This document shows positions 1-7,515 of a stretch of DNA of 64,000 bases, in pieces. Under the pieces are notes generated by a model. The model was not told the DNA's origin and did no database searches. It saw only the letters and a program-made list of their open reading frames with translations. Positions within the stretch are counted from its first letter, which is position 1, and each line of letters opens with the position of its first letter. A program made the position numbers and the translations under genes. Source of the DNA: Flavobacterium hibisci (GTDB taxonomy: Bacteria > Bacteroidota > Bacteroidia > Flavobacteriales > Flavobacteriaceae); contig NZ_JAIQDW010000004.1 of NCBI RefSeq assembly GCF_020026925.1, positions 62,001 to 126,000 on the forward strand, read 5' to 3'.

Positions 1-875
1 CCCTTAAAATAAAATAAGATTACACCAACAGCCATAAGAATTGAAAAAATGACAGCATTTACCCTCTCATGCGTATCTGAGCTCAGATTTGTTTTTTCGA
101 CAGCTTCAAAAAACTGCTCATAATTATAAGTCGCAATAAAAATAAGCAGCAATACATTCAAAAGGACCAAAGTAATTTCGCCGCTTTTTCTTTCGAAGTC
201 GATATCAAGAAACGAAAAAGAACTTTGGTTTTGATTTCTGACCTCATCGGTAAAGTCATTATCTAAAAGCTGATTTTTTTCGTAACAACCTTCAGGAATC
301 CAGTAATTCCAAAAATTGAATGAGATATAAAATCCCAAGCCGCTAATTAAAGTAAGCTGCCAAAGGTCAAGATCTAGCTCATAATCGCTAAACAGAGATG
401 AGAAATGGTTGCTTCCAAATGAATATACGATAAGAAACAGTCCCAAAAACACAGCAGGAATAATGAAATAGGCAATCAGTTTTTTGGCAAAACCGTTGTT
501 TACCTTTCTTTTCGGAAGATATTGACTAAACATAAATATTCGTCCAAAAGAAGCTATTCCGTTTACGAATATCAACGGAAATACCTGAAGCAGTTTTAGT
601 TTAGGTTCCTGTGTTTTGAATTGCAAAAAAACAATCGATAAGGCCAAAGCCCAAAATGAAGCAAAATCACCATACCAGGCAAAAGCATAACAAGAGAGGA
701 TACTAGTTATTACCAAAACCAGATGTGATCTGTGCGTAAACCGATCCTGAAAGAAATAGCAAATCAATGCTGTTAATCCTAAGCCAAAAAGTCCGAGGTT
801 CACACCTAACTCTTGTTTGTAAAAAAGCAGCGTAAACAGTAAGCTGCTAACTAAAATAAAATGTAGTTTTTTCAT
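1..875 (-). CDS. DUF4153/DUF4173-like integral membrane protein (C-terminus cut by window edge)
   Basis: An open frame starts with MKKLHFILVSSLLF and runs to the window edge without a stop, so about 291 N-terminal residues are visible. It is almost entirely hydrophobic, with at least seven likely membrane segments separated by short basic loops; one soluble loop (roughly residues 205-230) is charged. The composition and the neighbouring HTH_27-type regulator match Bacteroidota DUF4153/DUF4173 membrane proteins, whose function is unknown. The gene lies downstream of the regulator on the same strand but has its own 140-bp leader with an inverted-repeat operator at 978-994. The family call comes from general resemblance and context, not from a catalytic motif. 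Confidence 0.72.
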   Translation of the reverse strand, partial: MKKLHFILVSSLLFTLLFYKQELGVNLGLFGLGLTALICYFFQDRFTHRSHLVLVITSILSCYAFAWYGDFASFWALALSIVFLQFKTQEPKLKLLQVFPLIFVNGIASFGRIFMFSQYLPKRKVNNGFAKKLIAYFIIPAVFLGLFLIVYSFGSNHFSSLFSDYELDLDLWQLTLISGLGFYISFNFWNYWIPEGCYEKNQLLDNDFTDEVRNQNQSSFSFLDIDFERKSGEITLVLLNVLLLIFIATYNYEQFFEAVEKTNLSSDTHERVNAVIFSILMAVGVILFYFK

Positions 876-977
876 ATTTGTAGAATTTATTTATTAGTTG
901 TCAAATACGTTATCTCCATTACCAATTGTTTTTATGCACATTTATAAATCGATTTCATATTCTCTTTTTTAAAAAGT

Positions 978-994
978 ACTTTGTATTTCAAAGT
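978..994 (-). promoter_or_regulatory. Inverted-repeat operator ACTTTG-N5-CAAAGT, copy 1
   Basis: ACTTTG at 978-983 and CAAAGT at 989-994 are perfect inverted arms around TATTT. The preceding bases extend the left arm to AAGTACTTTG, exactly as in the second copy at 1937-1953. It lies about 100 bp upstream of the membrane protein gene that starts at 875. It probably binds the winged-helix protein encoded between the two copies. Confidence 0.6.
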
Positions 995-1017
995 TTTTAA
1001 GTAAAAAAATTTAGTTC

Positions 1018-1308
1018 TTAAGATTTCATTAATTTTTCAAGATAAGATAAGTGCTCTTTGAAGGCAGCTCGCCCCAAAGGGGTTACCTGATAGGATGTTT
1101 TTGGCTTTTTACCAACGAATTCTTTTTTGACTTCAATATATTCTGCTTTTTCTAATGCTGAGGAATGACTCGCTAAATTTCCGTCTGTGATATTCAGTAT
1201 CGTTTTCATCTCGGTAAAATCAACCCAGTCATTCACCATCAGAACGGACATTATACCCAGTCTGACACGGCTTTCAAAATCTTTATTTAGCTTATCAATG
1301 ATTCCCAT
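1018..1308 (-). CDS. Winged-helix transcriptional regulator (HTH_27 type)
   Basis: This 96-residue protein is a stand-alone winged helix. Residues about 14-40 form the first helices, 42-60 the helix-turn-helix (ILNITDGNLASHSSALEKA), and 62-78 the wing hairpin with the basic tip KKEFVGKKPKTSY followed by Q-V-T-P-LGRAAF. This is the pattern of the small MarR/ArsR-like HTH_27 group, which binds DNA as a dimer and has no sensory domain. Its start is 4 bp after the stop of the upstream membrane protein gene, so the two are co-transcribed. Identical palindromes upstream of this pair and of the gene ending the cluster suggest that it represses both units, including its own. Confidence 0.85.
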   Translation of the reverse strand: MGIIDKLNKDFESRVRLGIMSVLMVNDWVDFTEMKTILNITDGNLASHSSALEKAEYIEVKKEFVGKKPKTSYQVTPLGRAAFKEHLSYLEKLMKS

Positions 1309-1312
1309 TGGT

Positions 1313-1927
1313 TTATTTATATTTTTTGAACATTACTAATCCGTACAAGATATGTAAAATACCAAAACCAAATATCCAAAAAAGCAATCCGTAACCTATA
1401 TAAAAAAGCGAAATGCATCCCAAAATCAGTTCTGAAAAACCTAAATATTTTATATCTGAAAACGTATATTTCTCGGCATTTATAACTGCAAGTCCGTAAA
1501 AAATTAAAGTTGAAGGGGCTACAAGACCAAAATATCCGTGATATACCAAAGCCAGACAAAATATTCCACCGGCTAGAAGCGGAACCGCAAGATTAAACAG
1601 CATTTTTTTTGTCGCTGAAGTCCAGATTGGCAAATTATATTTTCGGCTTTTTCTTATGGTAAAAAAAGTTCCGAATGCAAATGCACAAACTAAAATTATA
1701 ATTGCGATCCAAAATAGTTCTGAAACCAGACTGGTCGAATATAACCTGTGCTCGTCATTTAAATAATCCATTCCGTTGGCTTTAAATAACTGATAGACGT
1801 ACAATCCTCCTATCAAAGCTGACAAGCCTGCAAAGACTCCTGAGAGTCCGCTTAGGGATATAAATCTTGAAGAGCGTTCCATCATAGAACGGATATGTGC
1901 TAAATCTTCCTGGTGCTGCTGATTCAT
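1313..1927 (-). CDS. Small membrane protein co-transcribed with the winged-helix regulator
   Basis: This 204-residue protein has five or six predicted membrane segments (about residues 25-47, 70-90, 110-130, 132-150, 160-180 and 182-198). The N-terminus is short and acidic/histidine-rich (MNQQHQEDLAHIRSMMERSS) and probably cytoplasmic. I recognise no enzymatic motif. Proteins of this shape often sit next to HTH_27 regulators in Flavobacteriia and may be sensors or partners of the regulated system, but that is inference from position. The gene begins the two-gene unit and is preceded directly by the operator at 1937-1953. Confidence 0.8.
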   Translation of the reverse strand: MNQQHQEDLAHIRSMMERSSRFISLSGLSGVFAGLSALIGGLYVYQLFKANGMDYLNDEHRLYSTSLVSELFWIAIIILVCAFAFGTFFTIRKSRKYNLPIWTSATKKMLFNLAVPLLAGGIFCLALVYHGYFGLVAPSTLIFYGLAVINAEKYTFSDIKYLGFSELILGCISLFYIGYGLLFWIFGFGILHILYGLVMFKKYK

Positions 1928-1936
1928 AACTAAAGT

Positions 1937-1953
1937 ACTTTGTGATACAAAGT
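1937..1953 (-). promoter_or_regulatory. Inverted-repeat operator ACTTTG-N5-CAAAGT, copy 2
   Basis: ACTTTG at 1937-1942 and CAAAGT at 1948-1953 flank TGATA. The site is only 10 bp upstream of the ATG at 1927, so a bound protein would cover the promoter or the early transcript of the membrane-protein/regulator pair. It shares the extended left arm AAGTACTTTG with the copy at 978-994. Confidence 0.6.
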
Positions 1954-2053
1954 TATTGATTATTTTGAATTGACAATATCAAAAATACTTTTTATTTTAA
2001 TCTTTAAAATTATGTCTTTAAGAAATTAAGGAGAATAATGACCTTACGAGTTC

Positions 2054-2164
2054 GCGTGAGGGATAGAAATAAGCTACCAAAGTAGCATGGATAGCCCGAC
2101 CGTATTTGTGAAAGGCGCACATAAGCGGTTTGTGAGGTAGCGCATTTTGCAAATACGGTCACGC
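2054..2164. ncRNA. Structured intergenic element (candidate ncRNA or dispersed repeat)
   Basis: A GC-richer block in an AT-rich spacer has nested complementarity. GCGTGA (2054-2059) pairs with TCACGC (2159-2164). A small hairpin GCTAC-CAAA-GTAGC occupies 2073-2086. An 11-bp perfect stem pairs GACCGTATTTG (2098-2108) with CAAATACGGTC (2150-2160) around a loop of about 40 nt. The phrases GTGAGGGATAG and GGATAGCCCG are, from memory, typical of an element dispersed through Flavobacterium genomes; it may correspond to the Flavo-1 RNA motif, but I cannot verify that. The strand is undecided. It is followed by the folD terminator. Confidence 0.55.
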
Positions 2165-2181
2165 CCAAAGAATAAAACAAC

Positions 2182-2208
2182 AAAACCCACTCGTTTTGAA
2201 TGGGTTTT
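2182..2208 (-). terminator. Rho-independent terminator downstream of folD
   Basis: Arms AAAACCCA (2182-2189) and TGGGTTTT (2201-2208) form a hairpin. It lies 25 bp after the folD stop and is followed on the minus strand by a T-rich tract. Confidence 0.75.
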
Positions 2209-2232
2209 GGTTATTGATACTATATGAAATTA

Positions 2233-3114
2233 TTATTTTCTACTTCTAATTTTTCGGGCTAAAAGTGTATTTTGAAGTAACATCGCAATAGTCATTGGCC
2301 CTACTCCACCAGGAACCGGAGTAATAAATGACGCTTTTTTACTTACTTCATCAAAATCAACATCTCCTTTAATCACATATCCTTTTGGATTTGAAGTATC
2401 GTCAACTCTGGTAATTCCAACGTCAATAATTACGACGCCGTCTTTTACCATGTCTCCCTTTAAAAATTCAGGAACTCCTAAAGCTGTAATAATGATATCG
2501 GCATTTTTAGTAAACTCAGCTAAATTTTTAGTACGGCTGTGTGTTAAAGTTACGGTTGAATCCCCAGGATTTCCTTTGCGGCTCATCAAGATGCTCATTG
2601 GACGTCCTACAATGTGGCTTCTTCCAATTACTACAGTATGTTTTCCGGCAGTTTCCACTTTGTAACGCTCTAATAACTGCATAATTCCGAAAGGAGTAGC
2701 AGGAATAAAGGTTTCCATTTCTAAAGCCATTCTTCCAAAGTTTGTCGGGTGAAAACCATCAACATCTTTATCCGGATCGATTGCTAAAAGAATCTTTTCC
2801 TCATCAATATGCTTTGGCAAAGGCAACTGAACAATATAGCCGTCCAGGTTTTCATCTTCATTTAATTCTTTAATTTTGGCTAATAAATCTGCTTCGGTAA
2901 TATCTTCCGGCAAAGCAACTAAAGTAGAATCAAAACCAATTTGCTGGCAGGATTTTACTTTACTCCCTACGTAAGTCAAACTTGCTCCGTTATTTCCAAC
3001 TAATACTGCTGCTAAATGAGGTACTTTTCCTCCTGCGGCTTTTATGGATTGAACTTCGGCTGCAATTTCGTTTTTAATATCTTCTGATGTTTTTTTACCG
3101 TCTAGTATTTGCAT
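2233..3114 (-). CDS. folD: Bifunctional methylenetetrahydrofolate dehydrogenase/cyclohydrolase FolD
   Basis: FolD interconverts 5,10-methylene-THF and 10-formyl-THF in the cytosol, with NADP-linked dehydrogenation followed by hydrolysis. With the start at [17 protein letters not shown] the protein is about 293 residues, normal for the family. Visible motifs are the N-terminal [15 protein letters not shown] stretch, whose Y-x3-K holds the catalytic lysine, the DVDGFHPTN signature, the Rossmann segment [13 protein letters not shown], and the C-terminal [15 protein letters not shown] longer frame reaches 3150, but its first 12 residues are encoded by an intergenic inverted repeat and do not belong to the family. 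It lies downstream of ffh on the same strand. Confidence 0.96.
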   Translation of the reverse strand: MQILDGKKTSEDIKNEIAAEVQSIKAAGGKVPHLAAVLVGNNGASLTYVGSKVKSCQQIGFDSTLVALPEDITEADLLAKIKELNEDENLDGYIVQLPLPKHIDEEKILLAIDPDKDVDGFHPTNFGRMALEMETFIPATPFGIMQLLERYKVETAGKHTVVIGRSHIVGRPMSILMSRKGNPGDSTVTLTHSRTKNLAEFTKNADIIITALGVPEFLKGDMVKDGVVIIDVGITRVDDTSNPKGYVIKGDVDFDEVSKKASFITPVPGGVGPMTIAMLLQNTLLARKIRSRK

Positions 3115-3133
3115 TTTCTTTAGTTTCAGGTTT

Positions 3134-3233
3134 AAAGTTTCAGGTTTCACATCAAAGTGAAATCTTATTTATTTTTATAAAAAAAGTTTCAAATTCCAGT
3201 CTCAACAACTTGAAACCTGAAACCTGAAACTTT
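3134..3233. repeat. Inverted repeat of GAAACCTGAAAC words in the ffh-folD spacer
   Basis: AAAGTTTCAGGTTTCA (3134-3149) is the exact reverse complement of TGAAACCTGAAACTTT (3218-3233), giving 16-bp perfect arms. Each side also carries an extra partial copy of the same word (TTTCAGGTTT near 3124, TGAAACCTGAAACC from 3211). It could act as a transcript hairpin between ffh and folD or be a remnant of a small mobile repeat. Confidence 0.75.
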
Positions 3234-3243
3234 TAAATTATTA

Positions 3244-4596
3244 TTATCTCGGCATTCCGCCTGGCATACCTTTCATGCCACCCATCATTTTCATCAGGTT
3301 TTTTCCGCCTGGCCCCTGCATCATTTTCATCATCTTGCTCATTTGGTCAAACTGTTTCATTAGCTGATTCACCTGTTCGACTTTAGTTCCGGATCCTTTA
3401 GCGATTCTGGCTTTCCTTTTTACATCGATGATCGTCGGTTTACTTCTTTCGCCCGGAGTCATTGAATAAATAATCGCTTCGATATGTTTGAAAGCATCGT
3501 CTTCAATTTCTACATCCTTCATGGCTTTTGAAGCACCTGGTATCATTCCGACCAAATCTTTCATATTACCCATTTTCTTCACCTGCTGAATCTGAGTTAA
3601 GAAATCATCAAAACCAAATTCGTTTTTGGCGATTTTCTTTTGAAGTTTTCTGGCTTCCTCTTCATCAAACTGTTCCTGAGCTCTTTCAACAAGAGACACA
3701 ACGTCTCCCATTCCTAAGATACGCTCAGCCATACGATCCGGGTAGAAAATGTCAATTGCTTCCATTTTCTCTCCTGTCCCGACAAATTTGATTGGTTTGT
3801 TTACAACCGATTTAATCGAAAGCGCCGCTCCACCACGGGTATCACCATCTAATTTCGTTAAGATAACGCCATCAAAGTTTAAGATATCGTTGAACGCTTT
3901 TGCTGTGTTTACTGCATCCTGTCCTGTCATAGAATCGACAACAAACAAGGTTTCCTGAGGCTGAATTGCTTTGTGTACACGTGCAATTTCGTCCATCATT
4001 TCCTGATCGACTGCCAAACGTCCAGCTGTATCGACGATAACAACATTGAATCCGTTTGCTTTGGCGTGTTTGATTGCGTTTTGAGCAATTTCTACAGGAT
4101 TTTTATTTTCAGGCTCTGAGTAAACCTCAACACCTATTTGATCTCCAACAACATGAAGCTGGTTAATCGCCGCAGGACGGTAGATATCACACGCTACAAG
4201 AAGTGGTTTTTTATTTTTCTTTGTTTTTAAGAAATTAGCTAATTTCCCGGAGAAAGTCGTTTTACCTGAACCCTGCAAACCAGACATCAGGATCACTGTT
4301 GGATTTCCGGAAAGATTTACACCGGCAACATCACCTCCCATTAATTCGGTCAATTCATCTTTAACCAACTTCACCAATAATTGTCCTGGCTGAAGTGTAG
4401 TCAATACATCCTGACCAATTGCTTTTTCTTTTACCCTTGCAGTAAAATCTTTAGCAATTTTAAAGTTAACATCGGCATCAAGCAATGCACGACGAACTTC
4501 TTTTAAGGTATCGGCAACGTTTACTTCTGTAATTTTACCGTGTCCTTTTAATATATGGAACGCTTTATCTAACTTATCACTTAAATTATCAAACAT
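3244..4596 (-). CDS. ffh: Signal recognition particle GTPase Ffh (SRP54)
   Basis: Ffh binds signal peptides of nascent inner-membrane proteins and hands ribosomes to FtsY. The 450 residues follow the family order: N-domain helices (1-95), GTPase with P-loop GLQGSGKTT (106-114), DTAGR, TKLDGDTRGG and GTGEK motifs, then a methionine-rich M domain (from about 300) ending in the MMKMMQGPGGKNLMKMMGG stretch and a Met/Gly tail. Length and motifs are complete. No 4.5S RNA gene was seen in the window. folD follows on the same strand across a spacer that holds an inverted repeat. Confidence 0.97.
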   Translation of the reverse strand: MFDNLSDKLDKAFHILKGHGKITEVNVADTLKEVRRALLDADVNFKIAKDFTARVKEKAIGQDVLTTLQPGQLLVKLVKDELTELMGGDVAGVNLSGNPTVILMSGLQGSGKTTFSGKLANFLKTKKNKKPLLVACDIYRPAAINQLHVVGDQIGVEVYSEPENKNPVEIAQNAIKHAKANGFNVVIVDTAGRLAVDQEMMDEIARVHKAIQPQETLFVVDSMTGQDAVNTAKAFNDILNFDGVILTKLDGDTRGGAALSIKSVVNKPIKFVGTGEKMEAIDIFYPDRMAERILGMGDVVSLVERAQEQFDEEEARKLQKKIAKNEFGFDDFLTQIQQVKKMGNMKDLVGMIPGASKAMKDVEIEDDAFKHIEAIIYSMTPGERSKPTIIDVKRKARIAKGSGTKVEQVNQLMKQFDQMSKMMKMMQGPGGKNLMKMMGGMKGMPGGMPR

Positions 4597-4689
4597 AATT
4601 TTGTTTTCTTTTATTGAAGTGCAAATATAAACTAAAGTTACAAAGTCACAAAGTTACCCACTTGTAAAATTTAGCGAATAGGAATAAAA

Positions 4690-4712
4690 AAACCAGCTTA
4701 ACTAACTGGTTT
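4690..4712 (-). terminator. Terminator of the repeat lipoprotein gene
   Basis: Arms AAACCAG (4690-4696) and CTGGTTT (4706-4712). On the minus strand the hairpin is followed by a T run, and it lies about 40 bp after the stop at 4751. Confidence 0.75.
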
Positions 4713-4750
4713 CTTTTATACTTATTTTTTGATTAGAAAATTTGCTGTTA

Positions 4751-5773
4751 TTAATTTCCTTTTTTTTCAAAATACAGATAATTGGTACTATTACTTACAT
4801 CCCGAAAACGTATTATAGAATTATTAAACTCAAATAATTTCCAGTTAGAATCTAATTTATGAAGCAAATTTGAATTAAAAATTATTTTAAATTCTTTTCC
4901 ACCGTAAACTGCTTGAATATCCCATTGGCCTGTTTCTGAAATTCCATCTTTAGTGGCAACAACAGATTTATCACTTTTAAAAACAAAAACATAGCCATTG
5001 TACAGTGAAGTCTTGTCAGAATCTTTAAAAACATAAGGGATTTTCCAGGAATCTTTTGTTATTGTTTCAGCAAAATCAAGTACTGCTGTATTGTTTTCTG
5101 AGCAATTGTCCATTGCATATTTAATGGCATTCTCAAATTGATTATTATTTGTAATCCATTTTGTCTGATTATTATAATCTTTTATCGAAACAGGATAACG
5201 CAATGAAATATACTGACTGGCGTTCAAATTTTTTATAAAATCAAAAAAAGCCTGATCGCTGTTAATCGTAACAGAACTGGCTTCCTGGTTATAACTGTTA
5301 TAAATATTAATAGATATTGGGTATTGAATATTTAGTCCATTTATTTTAGACAAAAGATCAGGATAAAGATTCCAATAATCAATTAATGTATCAAAATCGG
5401 ATTGATTTGGAATTAGTTTTTCGATATAATTATAGTACACCATCGTTACCGGAAAACTGATTCTCACAACATCATCATCAGTAGCATAGGCGTTGATATT
5501 ATCTATTACTTTTTGATAATCAGCCGTTGTATTTATGGCAATAGTCTCATTATTAACTGTAACAGTATAGGGTAGTTTTATAGTACAATAACTCGAACCG
5601 TCGATTATATTATCCTGAACTGTTTTTACCATTGCTACCCTTTGCAGATAAGATGTAAGCGGAGAAGCGTTAGTAACTGTCTGGTCGTTATGATTTTGTT
5701 CGTCTATTTCATTTTGACAAGAGAAAAAGAATAAACAGGCAACTACTAATAAATATTTATGAAAGCGTAACAT
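4751..5773 (-). CDS. Lipoprotein with four internal repeats and a lipocalin-like C-terminal domain
   Basis: This 340-residue protein has a lipoprotein signal (LFFFSC, lipidated Cys19) and should be periplasmic or surface exposed. Four repeats of about 31-35 residues can be aligned by eye: 62-92 (IKLPYTVTV...), 101-131 (ISFPVTMVY...), 146-180 (IQYPISINI...) and 187-217 (LRYPVSIKD...). Each has a Y/F-P-[VI] strand followed about 15-20 residues later by an x-x-[FY]-x-x-[VLF]-I segment. Residues about 240-340 look like a lipocalin-like sandwich (GYVFVFKSD, GQWDI, WKLFEF). I do not know its ligand. It is transcribed divergently from the ECF sigma gene, and its upstream region carries GTAGGG-N16-TGTTTT on this strand, as do the receptor operon and the downstream envelope operon, so it is probably part of that regulon. 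Confidence 0.8.
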   Translation of the reverse strand: MLRFHKYLLVVACLFFFSCQNEIDEQNHNDQTVTNASPLTSYLQRVAMVKTVQDNIIDGSSYCTIKLPYTVTVNNETIAINTTADYQKVIDNINAYATDDDVVRISFPVTMVYYNYIEKLIPNQSDFDTLIDYWNLYPDLLSKINGLNIQYPISINIYNSYNQEASSVTINSDQAFFDFIKNLNASQYISLRYPVSIKDYNNQTKWITNNNQFENAIKYAMDNCSENNTAVLDFAETITKDSWKIPYVFKDSDKTSLYNGYVFVFKSDKSVVATKDGISETGQWDIQAVYGGKEFKIIFNSNLLHKLDSNWKLFEFNNSIIRFRDVSNSTNYLYFEKKGN

Positions 5774-5968
5774 ATTAACATTTTTACAAAGGTAATAATT
5801 TAAGAATCTGTTTTCTCTAAATCGCCTTTCAGCTATGCGTAATTAAGCTTATTTACTGCATAAGTAATCCTTTTTTTACAAGGAAAGCACACGCCTGAAA
5901 TTAAAACCTGAAGAGACTAAAAATAGTTTTTAGAAGAATGAATAATTCACTCTGTCTATACCTGAATA

Positions 5969-5996
5969 AAAACAATTTACTTTGCTTTTACCCTAC
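5969..5996 (-). promoter_or_regulatory. Candidate ECF-sigma promoter for the repeat lipoprotein
   Basis: Read on the minus strand, GTAGGG (5996-5991), 16 bp, then TGTTTT (5974-5969). The same two boxes at the same spacing occur at 6568-6595 and 10123-10150. The gene start is about 195 bp downstream, which implies a long leader. Confidence 0.6.
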
Positions 5997-6012
5997 TTGA
6001 ATTAAAAAGAAA

Positions 6013-6020
6013 TACTTTTG
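6013..6020 (+). promoter_or_regulatory. Candidate housekeeping -7 box for the ECF sigma gene
   Basis: TACTTTTG fits the Bacteroidota TAnnTTTG element and lies 30 bp before the ATG at 6051. No TTTG lies at the ideal 19-bp spacing upstream, so the assignment is tentative. It suggests that the sigma gene itself is not driven by the GTAGGG element. Confidence 0.4.
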
Positions 6021-6050
6021 CAAATTCCCAATTGAAAGATTTTACTGCTA

Positions 6051-6566
6051 ATGTTAAAAACAAACCAATCAAATACTTGTGACGAAATGATATTTTCGTC
6101 TTTTTTTAAGAGCCATATTAAAGTACTTCGGAATTTTCTTTTTTACAAATATGGTAATAAAAACCAGGCTGAAGATGTGGCTCAGGAAGCGTTTTTGAAA
6201 CTTTGGCAAAATTGTGCTGCTGTACCAATTGAAAAGGCAAAATCGTATATTTATACAATTGCAAATAACAGCACTTTAAATGAAATTGCCCATCAAAAAG
6301 TGGTCCTGAAATATGAAAAAAACTTCAACGGTTTAGACAGCACTAATGAAAGCCCGGAATTTCTTTTGGAAGAAAAACAATTTCAGGCCAAACTTTTAAA
6401 GGCGATTGAAAATTTAAATGAAAAACAGCGTGTGGCTTTTTTGATGCATCGAATAGATAAAAAAAAGTATAGTGAAATTGCCGAAGTTTTAGAAATAAGT
6501 GTAAAAGCAGTAGAAAAGCGCATCCACCTGGCTTTGTTAAACTTGCGCAAAGAAATTGAGATATAA
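6051..6566 (+). CDS. ECF RNA polymerase sigma factor (FecI-like, Bacteroidota type)
   Basis: 171 residues, with region 2 at about 20-85 (FYKYGNKNQAEDVAQEAFLKLWQ, then AKSYIYTIANNSTLNE) and region 4 at about 112-165 (AIENLNEKQRVAFLMHRIDKKKYSEIAEVLEISVKAVEKRIHLAL). This two-domain layout is the ECF family. It directs RNA polymerase to a small set of promoters when released by its anti-sigma partner. The FecR gene and an STN-bearing TonB receptor follow directly, so the signal should be an extracellular ligand sensed at the outer membrane. The GTAGGG element that overlaps the end of this gene begins 2 bp after its stop codon. Confidence 0.93.
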   Translation: MLKTNQSNTCDEMIFSSFFKSHIKVLRNFLFYKYGNKNQAEDVAQEAFLKLWQNCAAVPIEKAKSYIYTIANNSTLNEIAHQKVVLKYEKNFNGLDSTNESPEFLLEEKQFQAKLLKAIENLNEKQRVAFLMHRIDKKKYSEIAEVLEISVKAVEKRIHLALLNLRKEIEI

Positions 6567-6567
6567 A

Positions 6568-6595
6568 GTAGGGCAAAAACAGTTCTAATTGTTTT
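6568..6595 (+). promoter_or_regulatory. Candidate ECF-sigma promoter for fecR-receptor
   Basis: GTAGGG (6568-6573), 16 bp, TGTTTT (6590-6595), ending 20 bp before the fecR ATG. Beyond the two boxes it resembles the copy at 5996-5969 (AAGTAGGGyAAAArCA in both). It would let the receptor and anti-sigma be induced separately from the sigma gene. Confidence 0.65.
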
Positions 6596-6615
6596 AATGA
6601 TATAATTTCCAAATA

Positions 6616-7515
6616 ATGAAAACAAATCGCTTATTGGCCAAATGGCTCAACGATGATTTAACCGAAGATGAATTAGCTGAATTTGAAGCGAGTCCGGATT
6701 TCAAAAAATACCAAAAAATTAAAAACTACACCGAGTATCTGGAAGTTGGCGATTTTGATGAAGATGCAATGCTGTCAAATATTCTTCAGCAGGAAAAAAC
6801 AAATCCCAAAGTGATTCCATTATATAAAACATGGATGTTCCGTGCTGCAGCTATTTTTGTTCTGGCTCTTGGAGTTGCCTTTTCGGTAGAGAATTTTGTC
6901 CCGGAGACTGAAACTGCCAGTTTTGGAGAGACAAACACATTTTTGTTACCTGATAACTCTGAAGTAGTACTGAATTCTGGTTCTGAAATAAACTATAAAA
7001 AATGGAACTGGGACAATAAACGACGACTTGAACTAGAAGGAGAAGCCTATTTCAAAGTATCCAAAGGCAGGCGTTTTGAGGTTCAGACGAATCTGGGAAA
7101 AGTAGCTGTTTTAGGAACTCAGTTTAATGTAAAAGCCAGAAAAAACAGATTTGATGTAACGTGTTACGAAGGTCGTGTCAGAGTAAATTATGCTAATACT
7201 CAAATCGTTTTAACCCACGGGCAAAGTGTTACTTTTGAAAACGGAAAACAATTCGGTACTTCCGTAAATTCTTCTAAACCTGAATGGATTGATAATCAAA
7301 TTTTATTTAATAAAGAGAATATCAAAACTTTACTGGACGAAGTTCAAAGGCAATACAATATCACAATCATATTAAATACAAAAGATACAACTTCACTGTT
7401 TACCGGAAAATTGCCAGATAACGATCTTGATACGGCATTACAAATCATAAGTACAACCTACCATCTGCAGGCTAGAAAAGTATCTGAAAACAAAATAATT
7501 TTTGACGAAAAATAG
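6616..7515 (+). CDS. FecR-family anti-sigma factor / sigma regulator
   Basis: 299 residues. The cytoplasmic N-terminus (1-70) carries the short sigma-binding part, followed by one membrane helix at about 73-91 (WMFRAAAIFVLALGVAF). The periplasmic FecR domain follows (about 105-200: LPDNSEVVLNSGSEI, EGEAYFKV, VLGTQFNVKAR), then the C-terminal DUF4974/STN-like domain (about 225-298, with NKENIKTLLDEVQRQYNITI). In this family the periplasmic part contacts the signalling domain of the TonB receptor and passes the signal to the ECF sigma factor. The receptor ATG follows the stop codon directly, so the two are translationally coupled. Confidence 0.92.
   Translation: MKTNRLLAKWLNDDLTEDELAEFEASPDFKKYQKIKNYTEYLEVGDFDEDAMLSNILQQEKTNPKVIPLYKTWMFRAAAIFVLALGVAFSVENFVPETETASFGETNTFLLPDNSEVVLNSGSEINYKKWNWDNKRRLELEGEAYFKVSKGRRFEVQTNLGKVAVLGTQFNVKARKNRFDVTCYEGRVRVNYANTQIVLTHGQSVTFENGKQFGTSVNSSKPEWIDNQILFNKENIKTLLDEVQRQYNITIILNTKDTTSLFTGKLPDNDLDTALQIISTTYHLQARKVSENKIIFDEK

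Noticed and set aside
894..941. A 15-codon reading MCIKTIGNGDNVFDN just upstream of the first membrane protein
   Set aside because: It ends 18 bp before the next ATG and looks peptide-like, but it is too short to separate from chance, with no conservation data or start context.
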